DNA from: Limnephilus marmoratus | Lineage: Eukaryota; Arthropoda; Insecta; Trichoptera; Limnephilidae | Assembly (NCBI GenBank): GCA_917880885.1 | Contig: OU862908.1 | Coordinates: forward strand, 7,910,501-7,974,500 | DNA length: 64,000 nucleotides | Reading direction: 5' to 3' | In this document: positions 23,452 to 35,459 of the stretch, piece after piece | Numbering within the stretch: the first letter of the stretch is position 1 | How the letters are laid out: the number at the start of each line of letters is the position of its first letter | The notes under the pieces: generated by a model | Seen by the model: only the letters and a program-made list of their open reading frames with translations | Databases searched by the model: none | Told to the model about the DNA's origin: nothing | Position numbers and translations under genes: made by a program

Positions 23452-24525
23452 CTATTTTGAATCATTGGTTTGCGTTGTCGGCATTCGGAAAATGTATTTT
23501 CTCACAACTGAGAATTTCGGCCATATACTCGCATCCATAAGTTTTTCGTATGTTGACTCAGGAGTCCCAACTTTGAATGCTCGATATTCGCCAGATTTTG
23601 TCTGTAGTTCGTAGGCGACCGCATTAATACCGTTTTGCTTGAGAAAAGCGATAACATCTTCACAGGTTGTTGTTTTCTCCAGTCTTGTGACGAGAGCATA
23701 TTTCGTCCTCTGCAAACCTTTAATTTCTGCATTTTCGTTACTGCCCAAAATGATATTTTTCCTTTTTTTTGGTGGTGGTTGTGGCTTTTTATAAGTCTTC
23801 TTTTTCATGGATTTCCATTCTTGATTATCTTGATTTTCGTTTTCACTTAAAGGGATGGTGTTGGCGACATCTGCAAATGATTTCGGGCGATTAAATGGTT
23901 TTTCGGTTAGAGGTGGGTCAAGTTTTGGATTTGTCTCCATAGATGGCATTGCGATGCTTTCATCTTTCGTGGGTTTGACCTTGGTATGAGGCTTTGGCGT
24001 TTCGTCAACAGATGGCACGATAATCATGTTATTACATGGTTTTGTAAGTTCATTGACATGAAGTTTGAGAATTTTTATTTCTGATTTTAATAAATCAATT
24101 TGTTCCTTAATCGCCAAATTCTTATCGTGGTCTGATTCATCTTTCAGTTTCTGTACATCACTTTTAATTATTATTAAGTCTCTTAGGAACGCAGTTGCGT
24201 CAATATAATCAAAAGTCACCGGCGGTAGTTTGTTTATGTTTAAAACTGCAAATTTTGGTATATTGTTCGGATCAGTTTCTTTAAGAATTTTAATTATGTC
24301 ACTTAAAATACGTTTTTTCTTACCTTCACCTACTCTCCTGGCAAAGGTTTTTTCCGGTACACATTTACACAGAACGGTTTTTGCGGACTCAATGTCTTCT
24401 TCCGTGAATGATTTATCACATATTATGTGCATAGTTTGCTCGTCCATCACGTCCATCTTTTGTTGTATAAACGCAAGGATCTCGTTCACAACAATCCCGC
24501 ACGGGCAGCCTCCGATTAGAGACAT
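23452..24525 (-). CDS. LINE ORF1, nucleic-acid-binding-like protein of a full-length non-LTR retrotransposon
   Basis: 357 residues, starting MSLIGGCPCGIVVNEILAF and ending 8 bp before the ORF2 ATG, a tandem arrangement typical of two-ORF LINEs. The N-terminal third is acidic/polar. The middle (about 115-160) is rich in K/E/L heptads and likely coiled coil. A basic KKKTYKKPQPPPKKRK segment follows near residue 250. The C-terminal 80 residues (RTKYALVTRLEKTTTCEDV onward) resemble the RRM-like domain of LINE ORF1 proteins. No CCHC zinc knuckle is visible. No stop or frameshift interrupts it. Confidence 0.85.
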   Translation of the reverse strand: MSLIGGCPCGIVVNEILAFIQQKMDVMDEQTMHIICDKSFTEEDIESAKTVLCKCVPEKTFARRVGEGKKKRILSDIIKILKETDPNNIPKFAVLNINKLPPVTFDYIDATAFLRDLIIIKSDVQKLKDESDHDKNLAIKEQIDLLKSEIKILKLHVNELTKPCNNMIIVPSVDETPKPHTKVKPTKDESIAMPSMETNPKLDPPLTEKPFNRPKSFADVANTIPLSENENQDNQEWKSMKKKTYKKPQPPPKKRKNIILGSNENAEIKGLQRTKYALVTRLEKTTTCEDVIAFLKQNGINAVAYELQTKSGEYRAFKVGTPESTYEKLMDASIWPKFSVVRKYIFRMPTTQTNDSK

Positions 24526-24599
24526 TCTCGGTTATTTTTCGTGTTGTTTTTATTATTTATTTACTTTTAGTTCGCGGAGTACGAAATACTGTGGAAAAT

Positions 24600-27500
24600 T
24601 AAATTCTTTAGAAAATGATGGCTAAACATTTAAATATCTTTGCCTGTGCTATGCAAAATAAAATAAAACCGCTTTTGGCAGTATTTCTATCAGGTGCCAA
24701 AACTCGACACACCAATGAGGTATCTCACAATCACGGTTAATCGCGGTACCTACGGCCTACAGTTAAATCATCAGGCAGCCGATCCAGTTGCAATGAACGG
24801 TAAACAAAACTATCTCTATTGACAAGCCAATATTATTAATTTGTGGTTCATATAAAATAGACCAATATGTGAAAGAATTATTGCCAATAATGTAGGTTAT
24901 GGTAACTCAAACCACCAATTAGAGGTTCGACTTAAACATACCGCGTTTGATGTGATATTATTTACATTGAAAAAAAAATTGTAACTTGAAAGCGTATACC
25001 TACGTTTTGCATTATTTAAGAAAAGCCCAGCTTTGTTCATGAACATAGATGTATTTTAAAATTATTAAAATGGAATTCATTTGGTATAATATTGCAGTGA
25101 AATGATAATTTCCTACGAGGTGAAAATATTATGTAAACATTTGCATCTGACTTACGACGGGCTAACCTCTCGTTAAACTAATTTTATATGCTTAGGAATA
25201 AAGACGTGTAATGTTTTGGAATGCAACGTTGGTAATTCGATAGTTGCAATCATCTAATCTGGGAAAAAACTGAGAATTTACATATTCTAACACGGAGAAA
25301 TCGGATATTTCAAATGACTCGGCAGATAAAGGTAGAAGCACACGATGGGAACACATTCTAAGACGCCCATAGAATGAATGTACATATTATTAGATTAGAC
25401 AAGTGAAATTGTACATTTCCTCAGACGCGAGCTGTGCCTTGTAGAGCGTGACTGCGACCAGCTGACAAGAGTGGCTGCCGAAAGGTTCATCACATCTTTA
25501 CCACACATCAACAGCAGAACCCTTGTCAGGCATCCTAGATGCTGGCTGCTGGCTGTAAAGTACTAGTTCTTTGGGCGGAGATTAGTCTAGGGCGGAAACT
25601 AACTAAGCAGCAAATAGCTTTGATGACAGGTTATAAGGAGTACGGAAGTATGTTAAAAATGCACAACAGCTGGGAAAATGCCAACACGCAGATGGGCGGC
25701 TCCGCGGAGACAGACTCATCTCATGGCGGTCTTTTCATTCAGGCATTCGACCGATCAATTCATTCATACAGAAAAATATCTATATTCTAGATAATTATTC
25801 AGTATTCAATTCCTCCGGGACTGAAAATTAATAGCGAGTGCTACTCGTATTTCGTAATGTATTATTATCTGATAACTTTTGTAATAAGCGTTCTCGCTTA
25901 CTATTGAAATGAATTGAGAAATAATGATCTCCGGGACAGTTTAGGATTTTTTAGGGAATTGATTAAAGAAGATTTAGCGAAATTCGTCTGCACCACCCAA
26001 AATCACTAGTATCACCCACCTTGGGAGGAAAACTCTACAAGTAAGTATCTAAAGGGGTTCCGAGACAGTAAAAAAAGTGTTACTTAAAGGGAACTTCTCT
26101 AAAATATGAATAAATTAAATTACTGTCTCCAACTTACTGCGACGGGGAAGATTGAGACATCGGAAGACAATAATTGTAAGTAACTGAAGTAACTACAATA
26201 ACTGAAGAACTAGGAAAACTGGCCTGGATGGATAGTCATTCTCGCCTTCATACTTCACTAGCTATAGCTGCACAAGGACAACATAGAAGAATTTGAGGTA
26301 AAAAAGGAAGGCATTAAGATTAACACAAGAATACGAGAGATAGGTGTAATGAAGAGAAATAAAGTAGGCGAGTGTCCATTGCCCGAGTTGTACGGTATAT
26401 TCCCCAGCACCTGCCACCTGCAAGATCAGAAGGTGTACCGAGTGCAGCGTGGTACCCATCTACTTAACCTGCGTAACTTGCATTGTGCATACTTCATACC
26501 ATACCTGCGGCCTCAGAGCCTGTGCATGTTTGTCCTGACTGCTCCCTGAACTATCGACAAGAGCACCCAGAGTTCTACATAACATAAATTGCCTGAAGCT
26601 TTTTTAACCTGCTAACTGATCTTTAACAAACTAATAATGTCGTCTAAAATGTAAAGAATAACACTGATGGTACTCATACTCCGTACACGTATCTTAATTT
26701 TAATCCTAAAGATTAAATATGTACAGTGAACCATGAGAATCAATTTCTTTCAGAATATCCAAATCATTAAAATCAATCAAAGTAAAATCATATAATATAA
26801 CGATGTAACTCAGTTTGTTGGTTATCGATCAAGGACGAGCGAAGGGCTCATTCCAAGGAAATGATAATTAGATAATTATAATATTTTCAATGTGTAAATA
26901 TGTACTAATTAATTTGTGCGCCTTCTTATTGTCTAATGGGAAACTGTCTCAAGGTTCTTTGTACTTATTAAACAATTTCTAATGTTTTTCGGTACAATTT
27001 CAACGACATGATACTACTCATACTTCGTAATAAATTAATTTAATAAGGTCGCATTTTTTTGTATAATTTATCGTACAAAATTCTATTCAATATAATTAAC
27101 TTAATAATTGAGAATACCACGGTCTTCAATGAAATTAGAATTGTTATTTGAATATATTCTATAATCTTTAGGATAAAAATTAAGAAACGCGTACGTGGTT
27201 CGAGTACCATCAATGTTATTCTTTAGATTTTAGACGACATTTTGCATTTTGGGAGGCGGGTAAACAACACTTCTGCCGTAGGTCACCCCAAGTGGTTCGC
27301 TACGTTTGGTGACTCAGCAGGGGTGTCTTGGTTCATGGGATGAGGTTTGTCAAGGCGTTGGCGGCCGATGTGCCTGCCCACCTGCTGCGTGGCGGGCCTG
27401 GTCGAGGGACTGGTTGAGGAGGTCTTTTGATCCAGCCATAATCCCTCGGCCCATCGCCTTGCACCGCAGTTGAAGGAATGGATTCATACGTCCATCACTC

Positions 27501-28770
27501 GTGGGCACACTGACTATTTCCCAGAACTTCATCTTCTTCCTTTCTAAAAAAACTCAGACAGGCCGGATCGGGAGAGACTGGTTGAGGGAGATTTTATGAC
27601 CTCTCCAGCAGGACTCTCAGCAGGATTTGGATGGCAGTGGAAAGGATGAATTCATTCGTCAGTATACACACATAGCCAACAACATGGTCAGCGGTTCACT
27701 GGATCGCAGGAATATTATCGAATTATCGAAACCAACCATTCAAACTAGAGTGGTTCGTTTGCGAGCGAAAACCGAATAGTGGATCTTAACGAAAAAAAAC
27801 TAGAGTGTTCCGTTCTACAGCAAGTAATACATGGTACGTTGTGAAATAATGGAGAACGTACAGAGGAGACATTAATATTAAGAGCGTTTAACCAGCCAGC
27901 GGACGAAAATCCACATTTCGTCGAAAGTTGTTCTTACGATCGTGCAGGGCGGTTACAATGAGAAAGATTAATTATTCTCCGTATCAGCTTTTTTAAATTA
28001 TAACTCAATATCGAATTTATTTCAATTCAAATTAGCTTTAATTTATACCTTCATCCAAAAATGCTGAAAGGTGTGATGATAAAACTATAAAAATAATGTA
28101 CTTTTTGTAGTTATTTTTTGATTATAAGTATTTATCATTTTTCAATAATGTCTAAATTTAATAAGAATGTTAAAAAAATCTGAAATATATTAGTTTGTAA
28201 GTGCGCAAATAAATACACAAACGGACCAATTTTCGCCAAGAAATACATGTACGTACATATTTTTTAATGATTTTATTGAAACTAAAATTAAAATTCTAAA
28301 ACATACGTTTGCTAGATAATGTATTGATTTATTTTACTGCACGATTTTATTATTTGAAATGGGTGTGGTATAATACAAAAACTTTTTTGAAAATTGAACA
28401 AATCTGCCAACGACCTATGGAATAACCTTATTATACTAAAAATTAAAAAAAATTCTCAAAATTTATTACATACGAATGCTAGATAAAAGAACAATCTTTC
28501 GAAATCCATTTATAATTTTTTGTGGAAAAGAGTCAATACGTCTAAAAACTTTTTTGAAAATGACGTATTTCCGGTTTTCTCTGGTAATGCCCTCTTAAAT
28601 ATACAAGCAAAATACAATGCGAAAATATCAGCTTTAAGCCACTCTCTTCAGTCCTCTTGCTCTCGCTAGAAGAAATCGAGAATCTGTGACATTCATTCGG
28701 ATGTGGTCGTTCGGATTACCGGCGTCCGGATAATCGGAGATCAATTTATTTCACTTCGATAGCATGGGGG
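24600..28770. other. long intergenic stretch
   Basis: Besides the partial SINE-like copy at 27248, no element or gene could be supported. Frames at 25539 and 26349 lack motifs. Confidence 0.5.
27248..27548 (+). repeat. SINE-like repeat copy, partial with unrelated insert
   Basis: Begins GGGAGGCGGGTAAACAACAC, has CGCTACGTTTGGTGACTC and GGGATGAGGTTTGTC, then a GC-rich block unlike the other copies, then TTTCCCAGAACTTC. Confidence 0.55.
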
Positions 28771-29170
28771 CAAGCAGGGTTGCCAATTCGTCGGGAATTC
28801 CCCAAATTGTGGGGAATTTCAAAGAATTTACTTTGTGGGGAGAATCTTGATGTGGGGAAATGCGGGGATTCTGCAATATATTATGAGAACTGACGTAACT
28901 AATACCGATTAAAAGAGCATTTCCTGATTATCCAACCATAATGAAAGTTAATATTTACAATTACTAAGTGAGAAGAGGTATAATTTCGTTTTTTTTTGCA
29001 GTAAATTTTCAAACAAATTTCTATTTAAGCCTGAACGAAAGAAAAAATCTGAAAATCACTAAATAATCAATGTATATTATAAAAGTGTACAATGTGCGTG
29101 CCGCTAAAACTCAGAAACAAGTACTGGTACGATCAAGAGAGTTATATGGTGTGGTAACCCTCTATCCCGA

Positions 29171-29290
29171 AACATCCTGGAATGTTGTGGAATGTTCGGG
29201 AATAGTCTGGAACTTTCGGGAACATCCCAGATCATTGTGGAACATTCCAGAACACCCTCGTATGTCGTGGAATGATCTGGAACATTGTTG
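29171..29290 (+). promoter_or_regulatory. array of twelve 10-bp units resembling heat shock elements
   Basis: Twelve consecutive decamers follow the pattern GGAAC-ATTC-type, in strict 10-bp register. Perfect HSE triplets (GAA-nn-TTC-nn-GAA) occur at 29190-29203 (GAATGTTCGGGAA), 29210-29223 (GAACTTTCGGGAA) and 29240-29253 (GAACATTCCAGAA). HSF trimers bind such alternating 5-bp units. A TATATAAAG follows at 29339, and TCAGTT, an insect initiator-like motif, about 30 bp after it. Function is inferred from sequence only. Confidence 0.5.
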
Positions 29291-29338
29291 ACCATTCGAA
29301 GCCTTTTTTATATGGGTGGGGCTACCCATTGGTAGGGA

Positions 29339-29378
29339 TATATAAAGTAAGATCCGTCGTGGGTTCGAACGTCAGTTC
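29339..29378 (+). promoter_or_regulatory. TATA box and initiator-like pair after the HSE-like array
   Basis: TATATAAAG and, about 30 bp downstream, CGTCAGTTC fit canonical insect core-promoter spacing. No convincing coding sequence follows; the tail ends CCAGCTAGTAAAAAAT, a transposon-like 3' end. Confidence 0.3.
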
Positions 29379-29539
29379 AATCTCATATCAACTTCCTGAG
29401 GGAAACCGGGTACCCCAGCTAGTAAAAAATAAATGCTAATTTCAACAAAATTTTGTTTCATTTTGGAGGTAAAGGAGCTTGGGGGGAATTTCAACACCTG
29501 TTGTGGGAATTTTGTAATATAATTGGCAACCCTAGCGGG

Positions 29540-30860
29540 CAGGGAAGCGGCCAGTGGACTTGCTATTACCACTTTTATTGTGCTGCGCGGAGCGCGGATA
29601 TAAACACAAGCAGAGCTGCAGGGTGGACGGGTGGACATTGGACACTGACAGAGGGCGGAGGAAACATGAAGTAGGGGTCACCAATAATTATAATAGATCG
29701 ATCTCAAACAAAGATATTCAAATACAAAAGAGATATGCTATGGTGTCCGCTCAACTGTCGGCGGACTACGCCCTAATTAGAGTAGTTTGCATACGAATAG
29801 AATTTGTTCATTTCGTTGATTTTTTGAAGATGTGCATTAGTATTGGTTTAGTTTAACGTTCGTTTGGTTTATTCGTTAATTATTCGTTCTTTTAGTTTAT
29901 TTGTTAATTGGTAAACAATATCGGCGACACTCGGAAGCGCAGTTCCACATAGTAAAAACTGCAGATAGCACATCTACTTATATTTCAATATCTTTGATCT
30001 CAAACGGCTCAAATCAAAACACTTTTTCGATTACATTATATTACATAGGTAATTCAATTTCGCTACTACCTACTTACTACAAACTGTTAAATAGTATATC
30101 TACCCACTGATGGTATTATTGATAATGATTAGTGCGTAGATATTCAACTATTGTGTTATTGTAAATCAAATCGCGACATCACTTCGGTTAAGTGTTCATA
30201 ATACGTCATACGATGAAAATAAATTGAATGAAAGCAGGAAGGACATCCCTACTCTATTGAAGGAATGCTATTTGATAAATACACAGATATTCACTATCCT
30301 ATCCTTCACCTCGCTTCTAGAACTTCCATTGCACTTAGCTACTTTTTTCTTATACAGGGTTAGAATACACTAACAATAGGTAATTATACTTTGTGATTCA
30401 CTTCATAACAACAACAAATATATTTATGATATATATTTAATACAAACGGCATAAGTATGCCATAAACACTAATTACATGTCACAAAATCTTATGATAAAT
30501 ATTAGTAAATAATAAAAAAGTGTATGTATAACAGTTAATTGTGGTGTTAGATTGGGAAGTGACACCAGAAATACGTTAATATAATATAAATAAAATTAAT
30601 ATTGATTAAAAATATTTGTTAGCATAGCCTTCTTTTACCTACCTTCCGTGCAGTTAAATAGATCTACCACATCTATTAGTAACTTCATGCAACCAACGTA
30701 CAAGCGAGTGTTTCGTATACTCAGTCCGATTATTGTTACATTTAAAAAAGTTTTTCGAACGAGTGGTTCTCGTGGTAACATGAAATTCAATGAGCTTAGT
30801 TAAATCACGACTGTCTATTGTCTATGCTACCATTTACAATTTTGAACATAAATATTAAGT
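29540..30860. other. intergenic DNA
   Basis: Nothing recognised; AT-rich. Confidence 0.5.
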
Positions 30861-32310
30861 CGGATATAATTCTTCGATCTCAGAGTCTTAATAAATTTAA
30901 TTCTTTCATCAAGTAATTATAATTTATGTTTTCAATGGGAATACTGAGTTTAAAATTAATGTGTCGGAATTTGTGTTGATTTTTTTCGATTGAATCTGAA
31001 TGTATTTTAAAACGGGGGGGGCAGATCGAGGAGTTATATTCGACTTGACTACAAAAGGATGTATACAAAAATTTTGAAGTTGAAATATTCCTGAAACTGA
31101 AATTTCTAAGAATGAAGCCAAGCATTTTGATTCCTTTATTATAGATTGAATTTATATGGGACTAGCAGACCCAGCCACACGTTGCTGTGGCTTACCCAAC
31201 CTTTATAACCAACGCCTTCTGTTAATTTGCATTCATATCAAATCCAAACCGCCCGCTTGCCAGCTGCCCGCTGCCAGAATTGAATCTTTGAATTTCTGGA
31301 TTTTTCTCTACTGTAATATGAATGTTTTATACTTATAAACCTTCCTCTTTAATTACTCTGTCTATTAGTGAAAACCGCATGAAAATCCATCGCGTAGTTT
31401 AAAAGAACTAAGCGCACATACAGCGGGAGCGACTTCACTTTATACTATGTAAAGAAGATATACAGTTTAATATAGAGTCGAAAATTATGCCCAGGTCATT
31501 AATTTCTTCGACAGTAAGGGTAGAGTTTTTAAGATCATACGGATGAATAATTGGTTGACTTATTCTGTAAAAACTTATTGAATTACATTTCTTTATGTTC
31601 GGATAAAGTTTGTTAAGAGAACACCAATTAATTAATTTGTTCAAATTATTTGTGCCTATCTACAGGCACAATCTTCAGCGGTTTTGATGATTTTAAATAT
31701 TTTAAATCATCTGCAAAAAGCAATACATTTACATCTTTATCAAATATATCAACAATGTCGTTTATGAACAGTAAAAACAAAATTGGACCTAAATGGGACC
31801 CTTGTGGTACACCCCTGGTAGCTATAAATTGATTGGAATGCAACAAATTAATTTTTACAAACAGAAATTTATCAGATAAATAGCTCGCAAACCAGTCTAA
31901 AAGTTTTCCGTCAATACCGAGCTTACATAGTTTAACCAGTAGAATTTTATGGCACACTTTGTCAAAGGCCTTGATAAAATCTGTATACATATATGGAATC
32001 GACTTGGGTTCTGTTAGCTAATGCGTTTGATATATAGTTTTCATAAAATGAGAGATTTGTCAGAGATCTGCCTGACAAAAATCCATGTTGATTTGGAACA
32101 ACGAGACGGTTAATACATGGGGAAATTTTATCAAGAAGTCATTTTTCAAAAAGTTTCGGAATTATAGATAGCTTACATATAGGTCTATAGTTAGTGATAT
32201 CACTTTTATTACCCTTTTTTAATATAGGCATTAGATAACAACGTTTCCAAATGTCCGGGAAGCAACCTGTGTCAAGGGATTGGTTAAACAATAGCTATGC
32301 TGAGGATATC
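30860..32310 (-). mobile_element. Jockey-like LINE relic, interrupted by an RTE-like insertion
   Basis: The minus strand encodes RT: DFIKAFDKVCHKILLVKL, GVPQGSHLGPILFLLFIND and the box VLLFADDLKYLKSS (31646-31990), with more degenerate RT upstream to about 32300. The C-terminal part follows at 31435-31644 and, after the inserted block, at 30860-31140 (KMLGFILRNFSF, EYNSSI). Stops and frameshifts show it is dead; no 5' half. Confidence 0.85.
31159..31445. mobile_element. short RTE/SINE-like insertion within the Jockey relic
   Basis: 287 bp beginning GGACTAGCAGACCCAGCCAC and ending CGACTTCACTTTATAC, a motif pair common in insect RTE-derived short elements. Flanked by TATG on both sides (31155-31158 and 31446-31449). 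Removing it rejoins the Jockey frame exactly at SSLH/INSIYN. Confidence 0.65.
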
Positions 32311-32461
32311 CTTGTTATGGTGGAGGAATGTTCATGTAGAAGTACTAAGAACGTAGGAACATACCTACACAAATCATAAAAAAAATAACGTTGTAACGCA
32401 AGCAAATAGCAGATTTGGGATAGTTTCTAAATAATTTGATGTTACTGACAAATAACATACC

Positions 32462-32840
32462 CAGTGGCGTAGCTAGCATGGGTGGCACCCGGGGCGGATG
32501 TCACCCCCCCCACCCCCCCACCCTATGAAAGTTGGCTTGAGAAATTCAAAACGCTAATTTCGACTTCATAAAATTCGTCCATCCTGGGGGGAGGGGGGGG
32601 GGGTGTCTAGAGAATTTCATAATAATATAGGCTATCCCGCATATAAAAGCCCGCCCGACACAAAACGGAACTCTCAACGGGGAGCCATAGAGTTACGAAA
32701 ATATAAATTAAAGACCGTGTTCATATCTTGGTTACGTATATGCAATATCTTAGTCGAGTGGCACCCCCCCCTTCGGGTGGCACCCGGGGCGGTCCGCCCC
32801 TCCAGCCCCCCCCCCCCCCCCCCCCCTCGCTACGCCACTG
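32462..32840. mobile_element. hAT-type MITE
   Basis: Ends CAGTGGCGTAGCTAGC and CTCGCTACGCCACTG; perfect 8-bp duplication AACATACC (32454-32461, 32841-32848). Internal repeats of GGTGGCACCCGGGGCGG and long C runs. Related short copies at 57559 and 60076. Confidence 0.92.
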
Positions 32841-32859
32841 AACATACCTACACACATAG

Positions 32860-34680
32860 ATAAAAAGTTACACATAATTTTAATAAGAAAAATATCAGTG
32901 TAAACAAGCAACAATAATAGCAATGTGAGTAGGCAAATAAATATAAGTCAACTGGGGATAGCTAAGACGTCTGACTAAATGGATCGCATTTCACATGTAG
33001 ATATTTTTTATTTTTTTTTTTATTTATTCACGCCTTGAAGGTTTATTATAGACGAATTCTACAAAAAGCATAATGACATATGTACATAACATAATAAACT
33101 GAGTATGAAAGATATTATAAGTAGATACAATACAAGCAGATAGAATCTTTATCACATAACGTTGTACAAAGGAATTAAATAAGTGTACAAAATAATGAGA
33201 GTACAAGAGAAGAAAGAAGGTAGTATGTAATATCCCGTTGTCAAACTCCTTAGCAGAATTTTTAACACTCAACAATAATATGTAAGAGAAAAAAAATACT
33301 GCTGTCTACATCTGATCTGAGAGACTTGTAGCTAGTGATTTACAAAAATTACATAATATCCAATTTAAATTTTAAATTAAAAAAAAATCACATAAAAATC
33401 AGACGTCAAAGGTTGGTTGCACCTGCATTGGGTGGGAGGGAGATAAGAGTGGGTTGGTTAGATTGAGTTGGGTTGGGTTGAAAGGCTGTTTGGTGGTAAC
33501 GTTGTGTGGGTGGACTGCTAAGGGAATGAGAAGAAAAAAGAAAGCATCACTAACAACTTTGTGCATAAACAGAGTAAAGCATCCAAAAATAATGAGATTT
33601 ATATCAAACAAAATGCAAACAAGATTAGAAAATATGCAAACGAAAGGATGTGTTACATATTATTACATATTTTATGATATATTACACAGTTGAAGCTTTA
33701 AACTGAAGAAAATTACAATTAGAATTGAGCGGCACGGTAAAGAAAATAAAAATATGAAACTAATTTTCAAATTAGAACTATTCTTTCAATCTTCAAGTAC
33801 ATTTGGTAAAATCATGTGTGATTGAATCACAAGTGGAGGCTGATGCAATTATAATAAATTTGTAAAATTATGAAAAGGGACGCTTAAATGGTTTGCACGT
33901 ATACAAACGAAAATCACAAGAAAATGTGTAACGTCCAAGTAAATGACTCCTTCTCCTTTTAAACGACTCCTAAGAATATACCTAAATGTGTCTAAGAAGA
34001 ATATAAGAATATTCTAAATAAACTGGGTACTGGGATATAAGCAATAATCAAGACAAGTTCCAAAAGACATTGTATTAAGCTGAAGCAGTCTTCCTTAGCA
34101 TACAATTCAAAATTCAAGTAGATAGGACTTAGGATGCTGAGATGCTGAGATGCAGGGAGGCATATCCAGATTAATCTAATTACTAAAAAACTGACTTACT
34201 ACCCTTTCAAACCTATGCTCAGCGAACACTTCTGTACTATAAATCTTAGGCTTTATGGTCTTTTTAAATCCAAATAATCAATAATGCTCGATTAAACTAA
34301 AAACATTCACTTTTAAATCATAAAAAGGAATACAAAGAAGTAAAATCCTAAAAAATATATGTACCTACCTCTATTACAGTTATGTGCAGGTTACATAATT
34401 ATCTCAAGGACAAATAGCTTGGTTAACGGTTTATGAAATTTGAACCATTTATATATATTTTTATAAAGAAATAGGTGGACCTTCCTTCATATTTGCACAT
34501 TTTTAAGTGAAATTTAATTCATAACTTTGGAAAAATTAAACCTATTTTAGGGAATCGTTTTACCGTAATCATCAATATCAACATATTTATAACTAAATCA
34601 TTATTTGAAAACCACAAACATATAGGTACTTAAAATGATTATGAATTATGTGGACAATTTAAAAAAATAATATTATTGAA
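32860..34680. other. intergenic DNA / TESK intron
   Basis: From 34833 leftwards this should be intron 1 of the TESK-like gene. Only the T-rich LINE tail at 33005 is recognised. Confidence 0.45.
33005..33310 (-). mobile_element. LINE 3' UTR-like relic with T-rich end
   Basis: A T-rich start (33007-33020), then ATTCACGCCTTGAAGG and AT-rich sequence, of the same form as the other minus-strand LINE tails here. No protein motif; family unknown. Confidence 0.3.
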
Positions 34681-34833
34681 TTATAATATGAAGAGAAATA
34701 CTGTGTAGATAAAAGTTCTACGCTGATCGGTACATATCTGATACGTATTGGGAACAACATTACTAAATACCTGGGTAAGTAATGTATATATTGTAAATAA
34801 AGAGAAGCCATAAGCAATTAGTGATTTAATTAC

Positions 34834-35454
34834 CTTAAACACTTCAGAAAAGAACCCCGATCCAATCTTCTCGGGTATGAAGTCATCGAAGGGGTAGAGA
34901 GCTGCCACGGCAGTGCGCAGCGCCTTGCAGGAAGAGCCTGTGACCCGCCGGTCGCTGGAGGGGCCCGGACCACCACTGGCCGGGGATCCAGCGCCCGGGG
35001 TCCCCTTGCCCCCGTCATTCACTGAACCACACTGTCTCTTGCTATTGACACTAACTAAGGAACTGCTACTACTGTTTGCAGAGTCTGAATCGAATGATTG
35101 CAATTTGGGGTCGCTGTCACTTTGGCTCGGATCAGTCAGTCTTGTAATGCTGGCGACGGTGCCCAGGTCTCGGGTGAACTTGGTCAGCTTCCGATGCTTG
35201 TGGGGACCGCCTTCCTTCTCCACGCCCTTCGCCGATCCAGAGTCCAACCTCGACCCTTCCGCCCCACTCCGTGCACCCTCATTATGATCTTCATTGATTG
35301 GATCTCGGTTTCTTTTGAATTTTGACAGTTCATGATCTTTATTTGTGAAACTTTCTGCTATCTTCAATACTTTAGATGATCTCAATCTCACGTTGTTTTC
35401 TTCCATCGGGGGAGACTTTTTTAATATTCCTGTAGCCCCCATCGCTCGTTTCAT
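34834..35454 (-). CDS. cdi: TESK / center divider-like protein kinase, first coding exon (partial gene)
   Basis: Family: dual-specificity testis-specific kinases (TESK; Drosophila center divider), relatives of LIM kinases that phosphorylate cofilin and so regulate actin. The exon gives 207 codons from ATG at 35454 to a phase-0 donor AAG|GTAATT. Residues 1-180 are low-complexity: Ser-, Gly- and charge-rich, with an SSSSS run and a [18 protein letters not shown] linker. From about residue 183 the kinase domain begins, [21 protein letters not shown], with glycine loop GSGFFSEV, diagnostic for LIMK/TESK. The open frame past the donor to 34681 reads intron. Downstream kinase exons (VAIK lysine, HRD, DFG) should lie to the left but none could be recognised, so the gene probably spans long introns or leaves the window. 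Its GC content is well above that of the flanks. Confidence 0.85.
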
Positions 35455-35459
35455 TCAGT

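Larger units (their letters stand above)
20100..24600 (-). mobile_element. full-length two-ORF LINE (Jockey/CR1 superfamily)
   Basis: The element runs from a short 5' UTR (about 24526-24600) through ORF1 and ORF2 to a 3' UTR ending in an A/T-rich tail near 20100-20125, which reads as repeated AAAT units on the minus strand. Both ORFs are open apart from one secondary MITE insertion, so it inserted recently. The flanking target duplication could not be settled by eye. A diverged fragment of the same RT type lies at 9280-9470. Confidence 0.85.
28777..29535. mobile_element. candidate TIR element containing the HSE-like array
   Basis: GGGTTGCCAATT at the left and AATTGGCAACCC at the right are exact inverts, with related GGGGAATT-type sequence inside each end. 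No TSD is obvious. The interior holds the decamer array and a promoter-like segment; it may be a composite. Confidence 0.45.

Noticed and set aside
25539..25790. 83-codon plus-strand ORF as a gene
   Set aside because: No motif, no splice partners and ordinary composition for chance frames.
26349..26549. 66-codon plus-strand ORF
   Set aside because: No recognisable domain and no supporting signals.
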